Source: Methanobacteriota archaeon
Lineage (GTDB): Archaea; Thermoplasmatota; Thermoplasmata; UBA10834
Direction: 5' to 3'
Length of the DNA: 64,000 bases
Assembly: GCA_020347565.1 (NCBI GenBank)
Contig: CP070732.1
Location: forward strand, 657,972 to 721,971
Shown: positions 23,205 to 31,195 of the stretch, in pieces
Layout of the letters: every line of letters begins with the position of its first letter
Position numbering within the stretch: the stretch's first letter is position 1
Position numbers and translations under genes: made by a program
The notes under the pieces: model-generated
Databases searched by the model: none
What the model saw: only the letters and a program-made list of their open reading frames with translations
Told to the model about the DNA's origin: nothing

Positions 23205-24679
23205 GCGCCGTGAGCTACGGCATTGCGCGCGGGATACGCTTCCAGATCCTGAGCGAGGAGGACCTCGACAGGATCCACTGGGGCACGCTGCACATACTCG
23301 AGAAGGTCGGCGTACAGGTCGACAGCCCCACGTGCAGGAAGCTGCTCAAGGAGAACGGATGCGAGATAGACGAGAAGGCCAGGTCGGCAAGGATACCTTC
23401 GCACCTCGTCGAGGAGGCGCTGTCCAAGAAGAAGTCGGCGATAACCCTCGCCGCGAGGGACAGGAGCTACGACGCGCGACTGGACCTCAACCACAGCTAC
23501 ATGTGCGCCAACGGCAACGGCGCTGTGGCGGTTGACTTCGAGACGGGCGAGCGCAGGAACTCGACGAAGAAGGACCTCGTGGATTCCACGAGAATCTGCG
23601 ACGCGCTCCCGAACGTGCACATCCACTGGCCGATGGTCAGCTCGACGGACATGCCCGCATCGGTCGTGCACCTGCACGACCTCGAGGCCTCGCTGAACAA
23701 CACCGGGAAGCACGTAATGTACGAGACGGGCGTGACCCTCGAGGATGCGAAGAACCTCACCGCGATGGGCTACGCCGCCGCTGGAGGCGAGAAGGAGTAC
23801 CGCAGGAGGCCGATAACCTCGTGCCTCCAGTGCACTTACGCTCCGTTGCAGCATGACGCCGGCGTCATGGACGCGAGCCTCGAGTTCGCCAGGAACGGCG
23901 TGCCGCTGGTGTTCTTCTGCATGCCGCAGCCGGGCGCGACGGGCCCTGCCTCGCTGGTCGGTTCCGTCGTGGTCGGCAACGCTGAGGTGCTGAGCGCTCT
24001 GGTGATGACTCAACTGTCCTCCCCGGGGGCAGCGGTCATCTACGGGCTGGGCATCGCCCCGCTCGACATGAAGACCACCGTCCGTGCCGGGGGCAGTCCC
24101 GAGCACGCAATATGCTCCGCGATGGGCACGGAGATGGCCCACTACTACGGCATGCCGTCGTGCGTCGGCGTCTCCGGGACGGCCAAGGAGCCGGGCATCC
24201 AGGCGGCGATCGAGACCTACACGGGCTGCGTCGGTCCGCTGCTGGCGGGTGCAGACCTCATGTGCGGCATAGGGCTGCTGGAGGACTCCAGCTGCCTGTA
24301 CCTCGAGCAGGTCGTCATCGACGACGAGATCGTCGGCGCGATCGCGAGGCTGATACGCGGCGAGTGGGCGGACGACGAGACGCTCGCGCTGGACGTCATC
24401 GAGAAGGTCGGCATAGGTAAGGACTACCTCGCGCAGAAGCACACGATGCAGTTCCTGAGGACGGACCACTTCATGCCTTCCCTGATCGACAGGCGCTCGG
24501 AGGACACATGGTCGACAACTGGCAAGAAGACCATGAGGGACTCCGCGAGGGAGAAGGTGAAGGAGATCCTCGGCAAGCACGAGGTCAAGCCGCTGTCCGA
24601 TGAGGTCAACAAGGATCTCGCAGCCATGATCAAGAAGGCCGAGAAGCCGATGTGGGGCGGCGAGAGCCGCGTCGAGTAG
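23201..24679 (+). CDS. MttB-superfamily corrinoid methyltransferase without pyrrolysine, copy 1
   Basis: 492 residues of the trimethylamine-methyltransferase (MttB/MtgB) TIM-barrel superfamily. Signature stretches are FFCMPQPGATGPASLVGSVV, LGIAPLDMKTTVRAGG and the C-terminal QKHTMQFLRTDHFMPSLIDR. The frame is full length with no in-frame amber, so no pyrrolysine is required. By analogy with bacterial MtgB it probably demethylates glycine betaine or another quaternary amine and methylates the co-encoded corrinoid protein; the exact substrate is open. It starts at GTG 23201 inside the corrinoid-protein stop, with GTG 23210 as an alternative. Confidence 0.9.
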   Translation: MSAVSYGIARGIRFQILSEEDLDRIHWGTLHILEKVGVQVDSPTCRKLLKENGCEIDEKARSARIPSHLVEEALSKKKSAITLAARDRSYDARLDLNHSYMCANGNGAVAVDFETGERRNSTKKDLVDSTRICDALPNVHIHWPMVSSTDMPASVVHLHDLEASLNNTGKHVMYETGVTLEDAKNLTAMGYAAAGGEKEYRRRPITSCLQCTYAPLQHDAGVMDASLEFARNGVPLVFFCMPQPGATGPASLVGSVVVGNAEVLSALVMTQLSSPGAAVIYGLGIAPLDMKTTVRAGGSPEHAICSAMGTEMAHYYGMPSCVGVSGTAKEPGIQAAIETYTGCVGPLLAGADLMCGIGLLEDSSCLYLEQVVIDDEIVGAIARLIRGEWADDETLALDVIEKVGIGKDYLAQKHTMQFLRTDHFMPSLIDRRSEDTWSTTGKKTMRDSAREKVKEILGKHEVKPLSDEVNKDLAAMIKKAEKPMWGGESRVE

Positions 24680-24709
24680 ACAGATGCGCGCGCGAAACCT
24701 GAATACGGG

Positions 24710-24733
24710 CCAGGCAGGGCGACGCCCGCCTGG
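24710..24733 (+). terminator. Strong hairpin between the two mttB genes
   Basis: CCAGGC-A-GGGC, loop GAC, then GCCCGCCTGG forms ten base pairs with one bulged A, 30 bases after the first mttB stop. A T-rich stretch follows. It may partly terminate or process the transcript so that copy 2 is expressed at a different level. Confidence 0.45.
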
Positions 24734-24828
24734 GCCCCGCAAACTGTATTTCTTTGAATCACACGGCCGGATTGTGAGGTTCAGATGCTTTCCTGGGTGA
24801 ACGCTGGGACCGACGAAGGGGATGCGAA

Positions 24829-26271
24829 ATGGCCAACTCGATAAGGATCAGATGCAGGAGGGACGTCCTCGACTCCGATGGCGTCCGGCGCATACGCTAC
24901 GCTGCTCTGGAGATACTGGAGCGGACCGGCGTGACCGTGAAGAGCAAAAGGGCGCAGAGGCTGCTTGTCGATGCCGGATGCGACCTGGACGAGAAAAGTG
25001 CAACCGTCAGGATGCCTCCGTCCGTGGTCGAGGGGTGTGTCCGGCGCAAGAAGAGGAGCGTGACTCTCCACGGACGGACGCCCGCACATGACGCCCGGCT
25101 CGACGGCGGTCACGTGCACGTCTGCAGCGACGGCAACGGCACCATGGCGAAGGACTTCGACACGGGCGAGAGGCGCATCTCGCGGAAGGAGGACGTCGCC
25201 AGGGCCGCTCTCGTGTCCGACGCGCTCGAGGGGCACGGGGTCAACTGGCCCAGCGTGACGTCGCAGGACGTGGCTGCAGGCACGCGTCACATACACGACC
25301 TCCAGGCGTCGCTTGAGAACACGGAGAAGCACATCACGCTCGCTACCAACACCACCGAATGGGAGGTGGAGGATGTGCTGGCGATCGCTGCCGCCCAGGC
25401 GGGAGGGGCGGACGAGTTCGCCAGGAGGCCGTTCATATCCTCGATCCACACAAGCTCATCACCGCTCCAGATAGAGGCCGATGGCATGGACGCAGGTTTC
25501 GTCGCCGCGGATGGTGGCATGCCGATATGCTTCTACGTCATGCCGGGACCAGGAGCGACAGGTCCGGTCACGCTGGCGGGGTCCGTCGCCGTCGCCGTCG
25601 CAGAGGCGCTCGCGGGCAACACGATCATTCAGCTTCACAGGCCGGGCACCGCCTTCGTCTTCTCATGTGGGATGGCCGTACTGGACATGAAGGCGTCCAT
25701 GCGTGCGGGCGGAGGGCCGGAGCACGGGCTGACGTCCGCGGCGTTCACGCAGATGGCTCACAGCATGGGGTTCCCCGCCCTCGCGGGAGGGTTCGTGACG
25801 ACATCTAAGGAGCCCGACCAGCAGGCGGCGTACGAGAAGTTCGCCAGCGCTGTGACGCCCATCCTGGCGGGGGCGGACATGATAGCGGGTATAGGGCTCC
25901 TCGAGGATTGCAGGACCGTGTGGCTGGAGCAGATGGTGATAGACGACGAGATCTCTCGCATCATCGGGCGCATGGCACAGGGCGTCGAGGTAGACGACGA
26001 GTCCCTGGCGGTCGACGTTGTGGACCGTGTGGGGCCTGGGAGGGACTTCCTGGGGCAGCGGCACACGATGGAGCGATTCCGGACGGAGCACTTCATGCCG
26101 ATCATATCAGACAGATCCTCGTGGGACTCCTGGGTACAGAGCGGCTCGAAATCCATCCTGGACAGGGCGCGCGAGCGGGTCAGGGGGATACTGGACGAGC
26201 ATTCCGTCGAGCCCATCAGAGACGAGGTTGGAGAGACGGTGGCGGAGCTGATAGAGAGGCGGCGGAGATGA
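24829..26271 (+). CDS. MttB-superfamily corrinoid methyltransferase without pyrrolysine, copy 2
   Basis: 480 residues, clearly paralogous to the preceding gene over the whole length. Shared stretches include FYVMPGPGATGPVTLAGSVA, CGMAVLDMKASMRAGG, TTSKEPDQQAAYEK and RHTMERFRTEHFMP. No in-frame amber is present. Differences in barrel loops suggest a different methyl donor. It has no corrinoid protein of its own and presumably shares that at 22572. The ATG at 24829 is preceded by a G-rich stretch; the 149-base gap from copy 1 contains a hairpin and a T-rich promoter-like segment near 24738-24760, so it may also be transcribed alone. The convergent Lrp gene ends 18 bases downstream. Confidence 0.9.
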   Translation: MANSIRIRCRRDVLDSDGVRRIRYAALEILERTGVTVKSKRAQRLLVDAGCDLDEKSATVRMPPSVVEGCVRRKKRSVTLHGRTPAHDARLDGGHVHVCSDGNGTMAKDFDTGERRISRKEDVARAALVSDALEGHGVNWPSVTSQDVAAGTRHIHDLQASLENTEKHITLATNTTEWEVEDVLAIAAAQAGGADEFARRPFISSIHTSSSPLQIEADGMDAGFVAADGGMPICFYVMPGPGATGPVTLAGSVAVAVAEALAGNTIIQLHRPGTAFVFSCGMAVLDMKASMRAGGGPEHGLTSAAFTQMAHSMGFPALAGGFVTTSKEPDQQAAYEKFASAVTPILAGADMIAGIGLLEDCRTVWLEQMVIDDEISRIIGRMAQGVEVDDESLAVDVVDRVGPGRDFLGQRHTMERFRTEHFMPIISDRSSWDSWVQSGSKSILDRARERVRGILDEHSVEPIRDEVGETVAELIERRRR

Positions 26272-26289
26272 CTCGCTGGGGCCCGGGTC

Positions 26290-26727
26290 CTACTCCTTCA
26301 CCGTTGCGAACGAGGCGCACGTGAGCGTCCTTGCCACGCCCTTTACGTCCCTGAGTCGATCGACGACCAGCCGGCCGATGTCCTCCATGCTCGCACCCCG
26401 GACCTTGAGCAGCATGTCGTACTCGCCGGATATGAGATGAACCTCGAACATGCCCGGGATGTTCGCTATGTCCTCTGCGGTCTCACGCTGCGATGTCCCA
26501 GAGGAATGGTCGAACTGCGCGAGTATGAACGCCGTGACCCCGAGCCCGACCTCGCGGTAGTCCGGTATGGCCGTGTACTTCCTTATGACTCCCTTCCTCT
26601 CCATCCTCGCTATGCGGTCGTGCACCGTGGCGCGGGGTATGTCCAGCTCCCTGGCGATTGCCTTCGTGGTCCTTCGGGAGTCCTCCGTGAGCTGCCCCAG
26701 GATCGCCGTGTCCTTCTCGTCCAACAT
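26290..26727 (-). CDS. Lrp/AsnC-family transcriptional regulator
   Basis: 145 residues. The N-terminal AsnC-type helix-turn-helix has LDEKDTAILGQLTEDSRRTT and IPRATVHDRIARMERKGVI. The C-terminal RAM/AsnC effector-binding domain contains a VHLISGEYDMLLKVRG strand-loop. These regulators form octamers on DNA and respond to amino acids. The upstream gap shared with the divergent asparagine synthetase gene holds two dyads, so autoregulation and control of that gene are likely. Because it is convergent with mttB copy 2 and shares no promoter with it, control of the methyltransferases is only a possibility. Confidence 0.93.
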   Translation of the reverse strand: MLDEKDTAILGQLTEDSRRTTKAIARELDIPRATVHDRIARMERKGVIRKYTAIPDYREVGLGVTAFILAQFDHSSGTSQRETAEDIANIPGMFEVHLISGEYDMLLKVRGASMEDIGRLVVDRLRDVKGVARTLTCASFATVKE

Positions 26728-26737
26728 ATCCCGTCAT

Positions 26738-26824
26738 TATGACGATAATAGTATATGAATATTGTCATATCTCGGATTCTAGCCGTGAATTTGGAAGAAA
26801 ATGCCAAATACAGGGCCGAGATAT
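26738..26824. promoter_or_regulatory. Divergent operator region with two inverted repeats (Lrp / asparagine synthetase)
   Basis: Bases 26738-26769 form a 32-base imperfect palindrome with TATGAC/GTCATA ends, 12 of 16 positions matching between arms. It overlaps the A/T-rich lrp promoter. A second, perfect 9-bp inverted repeat, ATATCTCGG (26767-26775) and CCGAGATAT (26816-26824), shares its left arm with the end of the first. The arrangement fits cooperative binding of an Lrp-type octamer. Confidence 0.6.
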
Positions 26825-26845
26825 CGTTCAATCGGTGAGATCGAC

Positions 26846-27766
26846 ATGCAGCGGACCGTGAGGCGCCTGAAGGACGCCAAGATGACGCACATACTCAGGG
26901 TTCAGAGCGCCGCGCTCAAGGCGATACACGACTACATGTACGAGAGCGATGTGGTACAGGCCATGCCCGTCGTCCTCTCGCCGGAGACGGACCCGCTTGA
27001 CCACCCGCATTTCGACGCTTCGGTCGAGTACTACGGCCAGCGGCTTCATCTCACGAAGAGCATGATATTCCACAAGCAGCTCGCGCTGCTGAACGGGGGC
27101 TTCGACAAGATATACTTCATGTCCCCAAACGTGAGGCTGGAGGAGGGCGGCCTGGGAGGTACGGGCAGGCACCTGTTCGAGTTCACGCAGGTCGATATAG
27201 AGCTCAAGGAGAAGTCAAAGGAGGAGTTCATGGCCGTCGTGGATGGCATGATCGCCAGCGTGTTCGCCTTCGTCATCCGGGAGTGCGAGGACGACCTCAG
27301 GGCCCTGGGGAGGGAGCTGAGGGTGCCCGAGCTGCCCCTGAAGGTGTACGAGTCGGAGGAGCTGAGGGCGAGGTACGGGGACGGCTTCGAGTCCGCGGCC
27401 TCCCTGAAAGAAAAGGACCCCTTCTGGATCACCAACTTCAAGCGCGAATTCTACGACAAGGAGGACAGCGTGCGCAAGGGTTACTATCACAACTACGACG
27501 TCTTCTGGCCCGAGGGCTACGGCGAGGCGTTGTCCGGGGGGGAGAGGGAGTTCGAGTACGAGAACATCGTCCGCAAGATGACCGAGCGGAAGACCGACAT
27601 GGACTCCTACAGGAAGTACCTCGAGGCGGCCCGCGGCGGTCTGATCCCGCGTACCGTCGGGGGCGGCCTGGGCATCGAGAGGATGGTGCGGTTCCTGACG
27701 GGGCAGGAGCATGTGAGAGATGTGGCCCTCTTCCCCAGAGTGCCGGGCGAACACATCGAGTTCTGA
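26846..27766 (+). CDS. Archaeal asparagine synthetase related to asparaginyl-tRNA synthetase
   Basis: 306 residues containing only a class II aminoacyl-tRNA-synthetase catalytic core. Motif 2 region is HLFEFTQVDIE and motif 3 is GGGLGIERMVRFLTG; there is no anticodon-binding OB domain. This is the AsnRS-derived asparagine synthetase described in Pyrococcus, making Asn from Asp, ATP and ammonia. The start is set by GGTGAGATC at 26834-26842 just before ATG 26846; the extra 15 codons upstream look non-native. It is divergent from the Lrp gene with a shared operator, consistent with feedback control by an amino acid. Confidence 0.85.
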   Translation: MQRTVRRLKDAKMTHILRVQSAALKAIHDYMYESDVVQAMPVVLSPETDPLDHPHFDASVEYYGQRLHLTKSMIFHKQLALLNGGFDKIYFMSPNVRLEEGGLGGTGRHLFEFTQVDIELKEKSKEEFMAVVDGMIASVFAFVIRECEDDLRALGRELRVPELPLKVYESEELRARYGDGFESAASLKEKDPFWITNFKREFYDKEDSVRKGYYHNYDVFWPEGYGEALSGGEREFEYENIVRKMTERKTDMDSYRKYLEAARGGLIPRTVGGGLGIERMVRFLTGQEHVRDVALFPRVPGEHIEF

Positions 27767-27815
27767 CATCGGATGCTGGGACGAGAGGCGCGGCGACGGT
27801 GTAGAGAAGGGCGCC

Positions 27816-28745
27816 TCAATCGACGTTCTCGACCCTCGCCCCGCTGCCTGGTACTGTCACGAAGGACTCCGATTCCATCCCTGAGGACTCGGAAAGCGCA
27901 CGTACCATGGCCGTCCTCACCTCGGGAGCGTACGATTCTGAAGTTATCGCGAAGATCGCGGGGCCAGAACCGGCGAGCGACACGCCCAAAGCACCGGACT
28001 TCAGCGCCTGCTCCTTGACCGAGTCGTATCCCGGGACGAGGGCCTTGCGATACGGAACGGAGAGCCTGTCGTCCAGATGTGCGCACACGCCTGCGATGTC
28101 CTTTCGGGCCATGGCGTCTATCAGTCCCGAGGCGAGAGACATGTTGTACACTGCGTCCTCTATGGGGATCTCCGATGGGAGCACTGCTCTCGCCTTCCTC
28201 GTCTCAACGGCGACATCGGGCAGCAGGACGACTATGCTGAAGTCTGGCGGTTTCAGGCGCAGTATCCTGTTCGAGCGAGGGTCGGATACGGCGGTGAAGC
28301 CTCCGTACAATGCGGCGGCGACGTTGTCGTAATGCTTCGTCCCGGACACGAGCTCTTCCCCCATCGCGGCCGCTTCCAGGACGAGCTGCCTGTCATCGAC
28401 GCCGAGAATCGCCGCCATGGCAAGAGCCCCGCCCACCGACGAGGCGGCGCTGCTGCCTATGCCGCTGCCTGGCTTCATGCCCTTAACGACCGTCATATCG
28501 AAGCCCTCATCATCGCGGCCGGAGAGTTCGGCCAGCCTGGATGCCGCGTGGGACGAGCAGTTCTCCTCGGGCTCTTCCGGCAAGGTGTGGCCGCCCTCGA
28601 CCTTCACAGACCTCGCGCCGTCGCCCGCCGCTCTGATGCGGATCCTGTCGACGGGAGACTCCATGCACAGGCCGAAGGAATCGAACCCCGGGCCGAAATT
28701 GGCGATCGTCGCCGGAGAAGTCACTTCTGCCCTCTCGAACCTCAA
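27816..28745 (-). CDS. thrB: Homoserine kinase
   Basis: 309 residues of the GHMP kinase family. The N-terminus SPATIANFGPGFDSFGLCM is characteristic of homoserine kinase, the ATP-binding motif is PGSGIGSSAASSVGGA, and the C-terminal motif is GVSLAGSGPAIFAI. It phosphorylates homoserine for threonine synthase, whose gene is divergent and begins 174 bases away. A TATA box gives a leader of about a dozen bases. Placement opposite thrC-hom-lysC makes a complete divergent threonine unit apart from aspartate-semialdehyde dehydrogenase. Confidence 0.93.
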   Translation of the reverse strand: MRFERAEVTSPATIANFGPGFDSFGLCMESPVDRIRIRAAGDGARSVKVEGGHTLPEEPEENCSSHAASRLAELSGRDDEGFDMTVVKGMKPGSGIGSSAASSVGGALAMAAILGVDDRQLVLEAAAMGEELVSGTKHYDNVAAALYGGFTAVSDPRSNRILRLKPPDFSIVVLLPDVAVETRKARAVLPSEIPIEDAVYNMSLASGLIDAMARKDIAGVCAHLDDRLSVPYRKALVPGYDSVKEQALKSGALGVSLAGSGPAIFAITSESYAPEVRTAMVRALSESSGMESESFVTVPGSGARVENVD

Positions 28746-28780
28746 GTGCTACACCTGGATGATGTGCATATCATGTCGGC

Positions 28781-28790
28781 ATATAAAACC
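28781..28790 (-). promoter_or_regulatory. TATA box of thrB
   Basis: The minus strand reads GGTTTTATAT, a near-consensus archaeal TATA box about 40 bases before the thrB ATG. Confidence 0.6.
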
Positions 28791-28863
28791 ACACGCACCG
28801 AGGACCGCCCAGGGCGAAGGGCCAGCTGACACTGGCTCCCCCGGGCGCCGCCTGCCAGAGCTG

Positions 28864-28880
28864 CGAAGGGCTTATATGTT
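28864..28880 (+). promoter_or_regulatory. BRE/TATA promoter of thrC-hom-lysC-ilvD
   Basis: CGAAGGGCTTATATGTT places a BRE-like purine stretch before CTTATAT, about 45 bases upstream of the thrC start. It is back to back with the thrB promoter, 75 bases apart. Confidence 0.6.
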
Positions 28881-28919
28881 TCACAGCCATAGCAGGCGCA
28901 GTCTCTGTGGGGAAGGCCT

Positions 28920-30155
28920 GTGGTGACTTACGAGATAAGGTGCATCGAGTGCGGCGAGAGCCATGACCCGACCAGGCCTGCCTATGCATGCACTTCCTGC
29001 GGCGGCCTCCTCGAGGCCGTCATAGACGAGAAAGAAGCCGCACAGGCGCTCGACGAAGGGGCGTTCCGGGATAGGCCGCTGTCCGTCTGGAGGTACAGGG
29101 AGGCGATACCTGTCGACGACATATCCAAGGTCGCGTCGCTGAGGGAGGGCGGGACGCCGCTGATCAGGTGCAGGAGGCTCGGGGAGGAATTCGGCCTCGA
29201 GAGCCTATGGATCAAGTTCGACGGGACGAACCCCACAGGGTCGTTCAAGGACAGAGGGATGACCGTCGGCGTCACGAAGGCGCTGGAGCTCGGTATGACG
29301 ACCGTCGCGTGCGCTTCCACGGGCAACACGTCGGCGTCCCTCGCCGCGTACGCCGCTCTGGCGGACCTCGACTGCGTCGTACTGATACCAGAGGGCAACG
29401 TTGCTCTCGGCAAGCTGGCCCAGGCGATGATGCACGGAGCCGATGTACTGTCCGTAAGGGGCAACTTCGACCAGGCCCTCGACGTCGTCATGGAGGCGTC
29501 GGAGAAGCTCGGACTGTACGTCCTGAACTCAGTCAACCCGTTCAGGATCGAGGGGCAGAAGACCGCGGCCTATGAGATATGCGATCAGCTGAAGGGCGTC
29601 ACGCCAGAGGCGCTCTACATACCCGTCGGAAACGGCGGCAACTCGGTGGCCTACTGGAAGGGCTTCAAGGAGTACGATTCCATGGACCTCACGTCCGGGT
29701 GCCCGACGATGAGAGGCATCCAGGCGGAGGGAGCGGCACCCATCGCCGCGATGTTCGAGGAGGGCTCCGACCACATGAAGCCGGTCGAAGAGCCCGAAAC
29801 CGTCGCGACGGCCATCAGGATCGGTAACCCCGCCAACTGGAAGAAGACCGTGCGCGCGCTGAAGGAGTCCGGAGGTCACGCCTCGACCGTCACCGACGAT
29901 GAGATACTGGAAGCGCAGAAGTTCATGGCGCGACTGGAGGGGATATTCCCTGAGCCCGCGGGAGCGGCCGCATTGGCTGGGCTCATCAAAGACGTAGAGG
30001 AAGACCTCGCCGACAGGTCAGCCGTCACCGTCTGCGTTTCCACCGGCCACGGGCTGAAGGACCCTGACACAGCGATAAGGCAGAGCGCAGAGCCGAGGAC
30101 GATCGAGGCGTCCGTCGAGGCGCTCTCGAAGCTGTTGGGAGGCGACGGCCGATGA
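28920..30155 (+). CDS. thrC: Threonine synthase with N-terminal zinc ribbon
   Basis: 411 residues. An N-terminal zinc-ribbon-like segment (CIEC...CTSC, Cys8, 11, 24, 27) precedes a fold-type II PLP domain with the cofactor Lys in GSFKDRGMTVG and a phosphate loop in VGNGGNSV. It converts O-phosphohomoserine to threonine. GTG at 28920 is taken as start, immediately followed by a second GTG. Its stop overlaps the hom start (ATGA), showing a coupled operon. Confidence 0.94.
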   Translation: MVTYEIRCIECGESHDPTRPAYACTSCGGLLEAVIDEKEAAQALDEGAFRDRPLSVWRYREAIPVDDISKVASLREGGTPLIRCRRLGEEFGLESLWIKFDGTNPTGSFKDRGMTVGVTKALELGMTTVACASTGNTSASLAAYAALADLDCVVLIPEGNVALGKLAQAMMHGADVLSVRGNFDQALDVVMEASEKLGLYVLNSVNPFRIEGQKTAAYEICDQLKGVTPEALYIPVGNGGNSVAYWKGFKEYDSMDLTSGCPTMRGIQAEGAAPIAAMFEEGSDHMKPVEEPETVATAIRIGNPANWKKTVRALKESGGHASTVTDDEILEAQKFMARLEGIFPEPAGAAALAGLIKDVEEDLADRSAVTVCVSTGHGLKDPDTAIRQSAEPRTIEASVEALSKLLGGDGR

Positions 30156-31165
30156 GGCTGGCGCTCATCGGCTTCGGGGTCGTCGGACAGAGCTTCGCCG
30201 AGATCGTGTCCGCGCAGTCAGCCGAGCTTTCCCGAACCTACGGGTTGAGGCCGAGGATTGTGGCCATCGTCGACAGCAAGGGTGCCGCCGTGTCACCGGG
30301 AGGGGTAGACCTGCCATCGGCGCTCAGGGCCAAGAAGGACTCCCGATCGCTTGGAGGGCTGGGCGGCGTGTACCGAGAGGGCATGAGCGCGATCGATGTC
30401 ATTAGGGAGGTCGACTGCGAGGTCGTCGTGGAGGCGACGCCCAGCGACCTCACCAAAGGCGAGCCCGGCCTTGGCCATGTGAGGGCGGCGATGAAGGAGG
30501 CGAGGCACGTGATCTGCGTGAACAAAGGACCCCTCGCCCTGGCGATGCCGGCGCTCATAGAGCTCGCCGGCCACAACGGAGTAATATTCAAGTTCAGCGG
30601 CACCGTCGGCGGCGGGACGCCCGTTCTGGACCTCGCGAAGAAGTGCCTCGAGGGCTGCACCATCGACTCCATCAGAGGCATACTGAACGGCACCTGCAAC
30701 TACATCCTGACCAAGATGTCCTCGGAGGGCGTAGACATGAAGGATGCCCTGTCGGAGGCCCAGCGCCTCGGATACGCGGAAGCCGATCCCACGGCGGACG
30801 TGGAGGGGCTCGACAGCGCCTGCAAGCTGGTCATCACGTCGAACTATGTCCTCGGAACCAGCATGTCGATACGCGATGTCGACGTGACCGGGATAACCGG
30901 GGTCACGATGGAGGACATATCCTCCGCGGCCTCCGAGGACAAGGCGGTCAAGCTAATAGGGCACGTCGGAGACGGCGCCAGGGTGGCGCCTGAGACGATA
31001 CCGCTCACCCACCCTCTGAACGTGTCCGGCACCTTCAACGCCATCACCTTCGACACGGACCCGGCTGGAGAGATAACGCTGGTGGGTAAGGGCGCGGGCG
31101 GAAGGGAGACGGCTAGCTCAGTATTGAGGGACCTCATTGAGATCAGACAGGACTTCGCGAAGTAG
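30152..31165 (+). CDS. hom: Homoserine dehydrogenase
   Basis: 337 residues. The N-terminal NAD(P) fold has GFGVVGQSFAEI, and the catalytic domain contains NGTCNYILTKM and EAQRLGYAEADPTADVEGLD, both diagnostic of homoserine dehydrogenase. There is no ACT domain, so it is the short, probably threonine-insensitive form. It reduces aspartate semialdehyde to homoserine. It overlaps thrC by four bases and is followed by lysC after 30 bases. Confidence 0.94.
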   Translation: MRLALIGFGVVGQSFAEIVSAQSAELSRTYGLRPRIVAIVDSKGAAVSPGGVDLPSALRAKKDSRSLGGLGGVYREGMSAIDVIREVDCEVVVEATPSDLTKGEPGLGHVRAAMKEARHVICVNKGPLALAMPALIELAGHNGVIFKFSGTVGGGTPVLDLAKKCLEGCTIDSIRGILNGTCNYILTKMSSEGVDMKDALSEAQRLGYAEADPTADVEGLDSACKLVITSNYVLGTSMSIRDVDVTGITGVTMEDISSAASEDKAVKLIGHVGDGARVAPETIPLTHPLNVSGTFNAITFDTDPAGEITLVGKGAGGRETASSVLRDLIEIRQDFAK

Positions 31166-31195
31166 GTGGAGAGGGGGCATCTCGGAGGATCGACG

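Noticed and set aside
23201-26271. Pyrrolysine in the MttB proteins
   Set aside because: Both genes are full length without an in-frame TAG, so no amber readthrough is needed.
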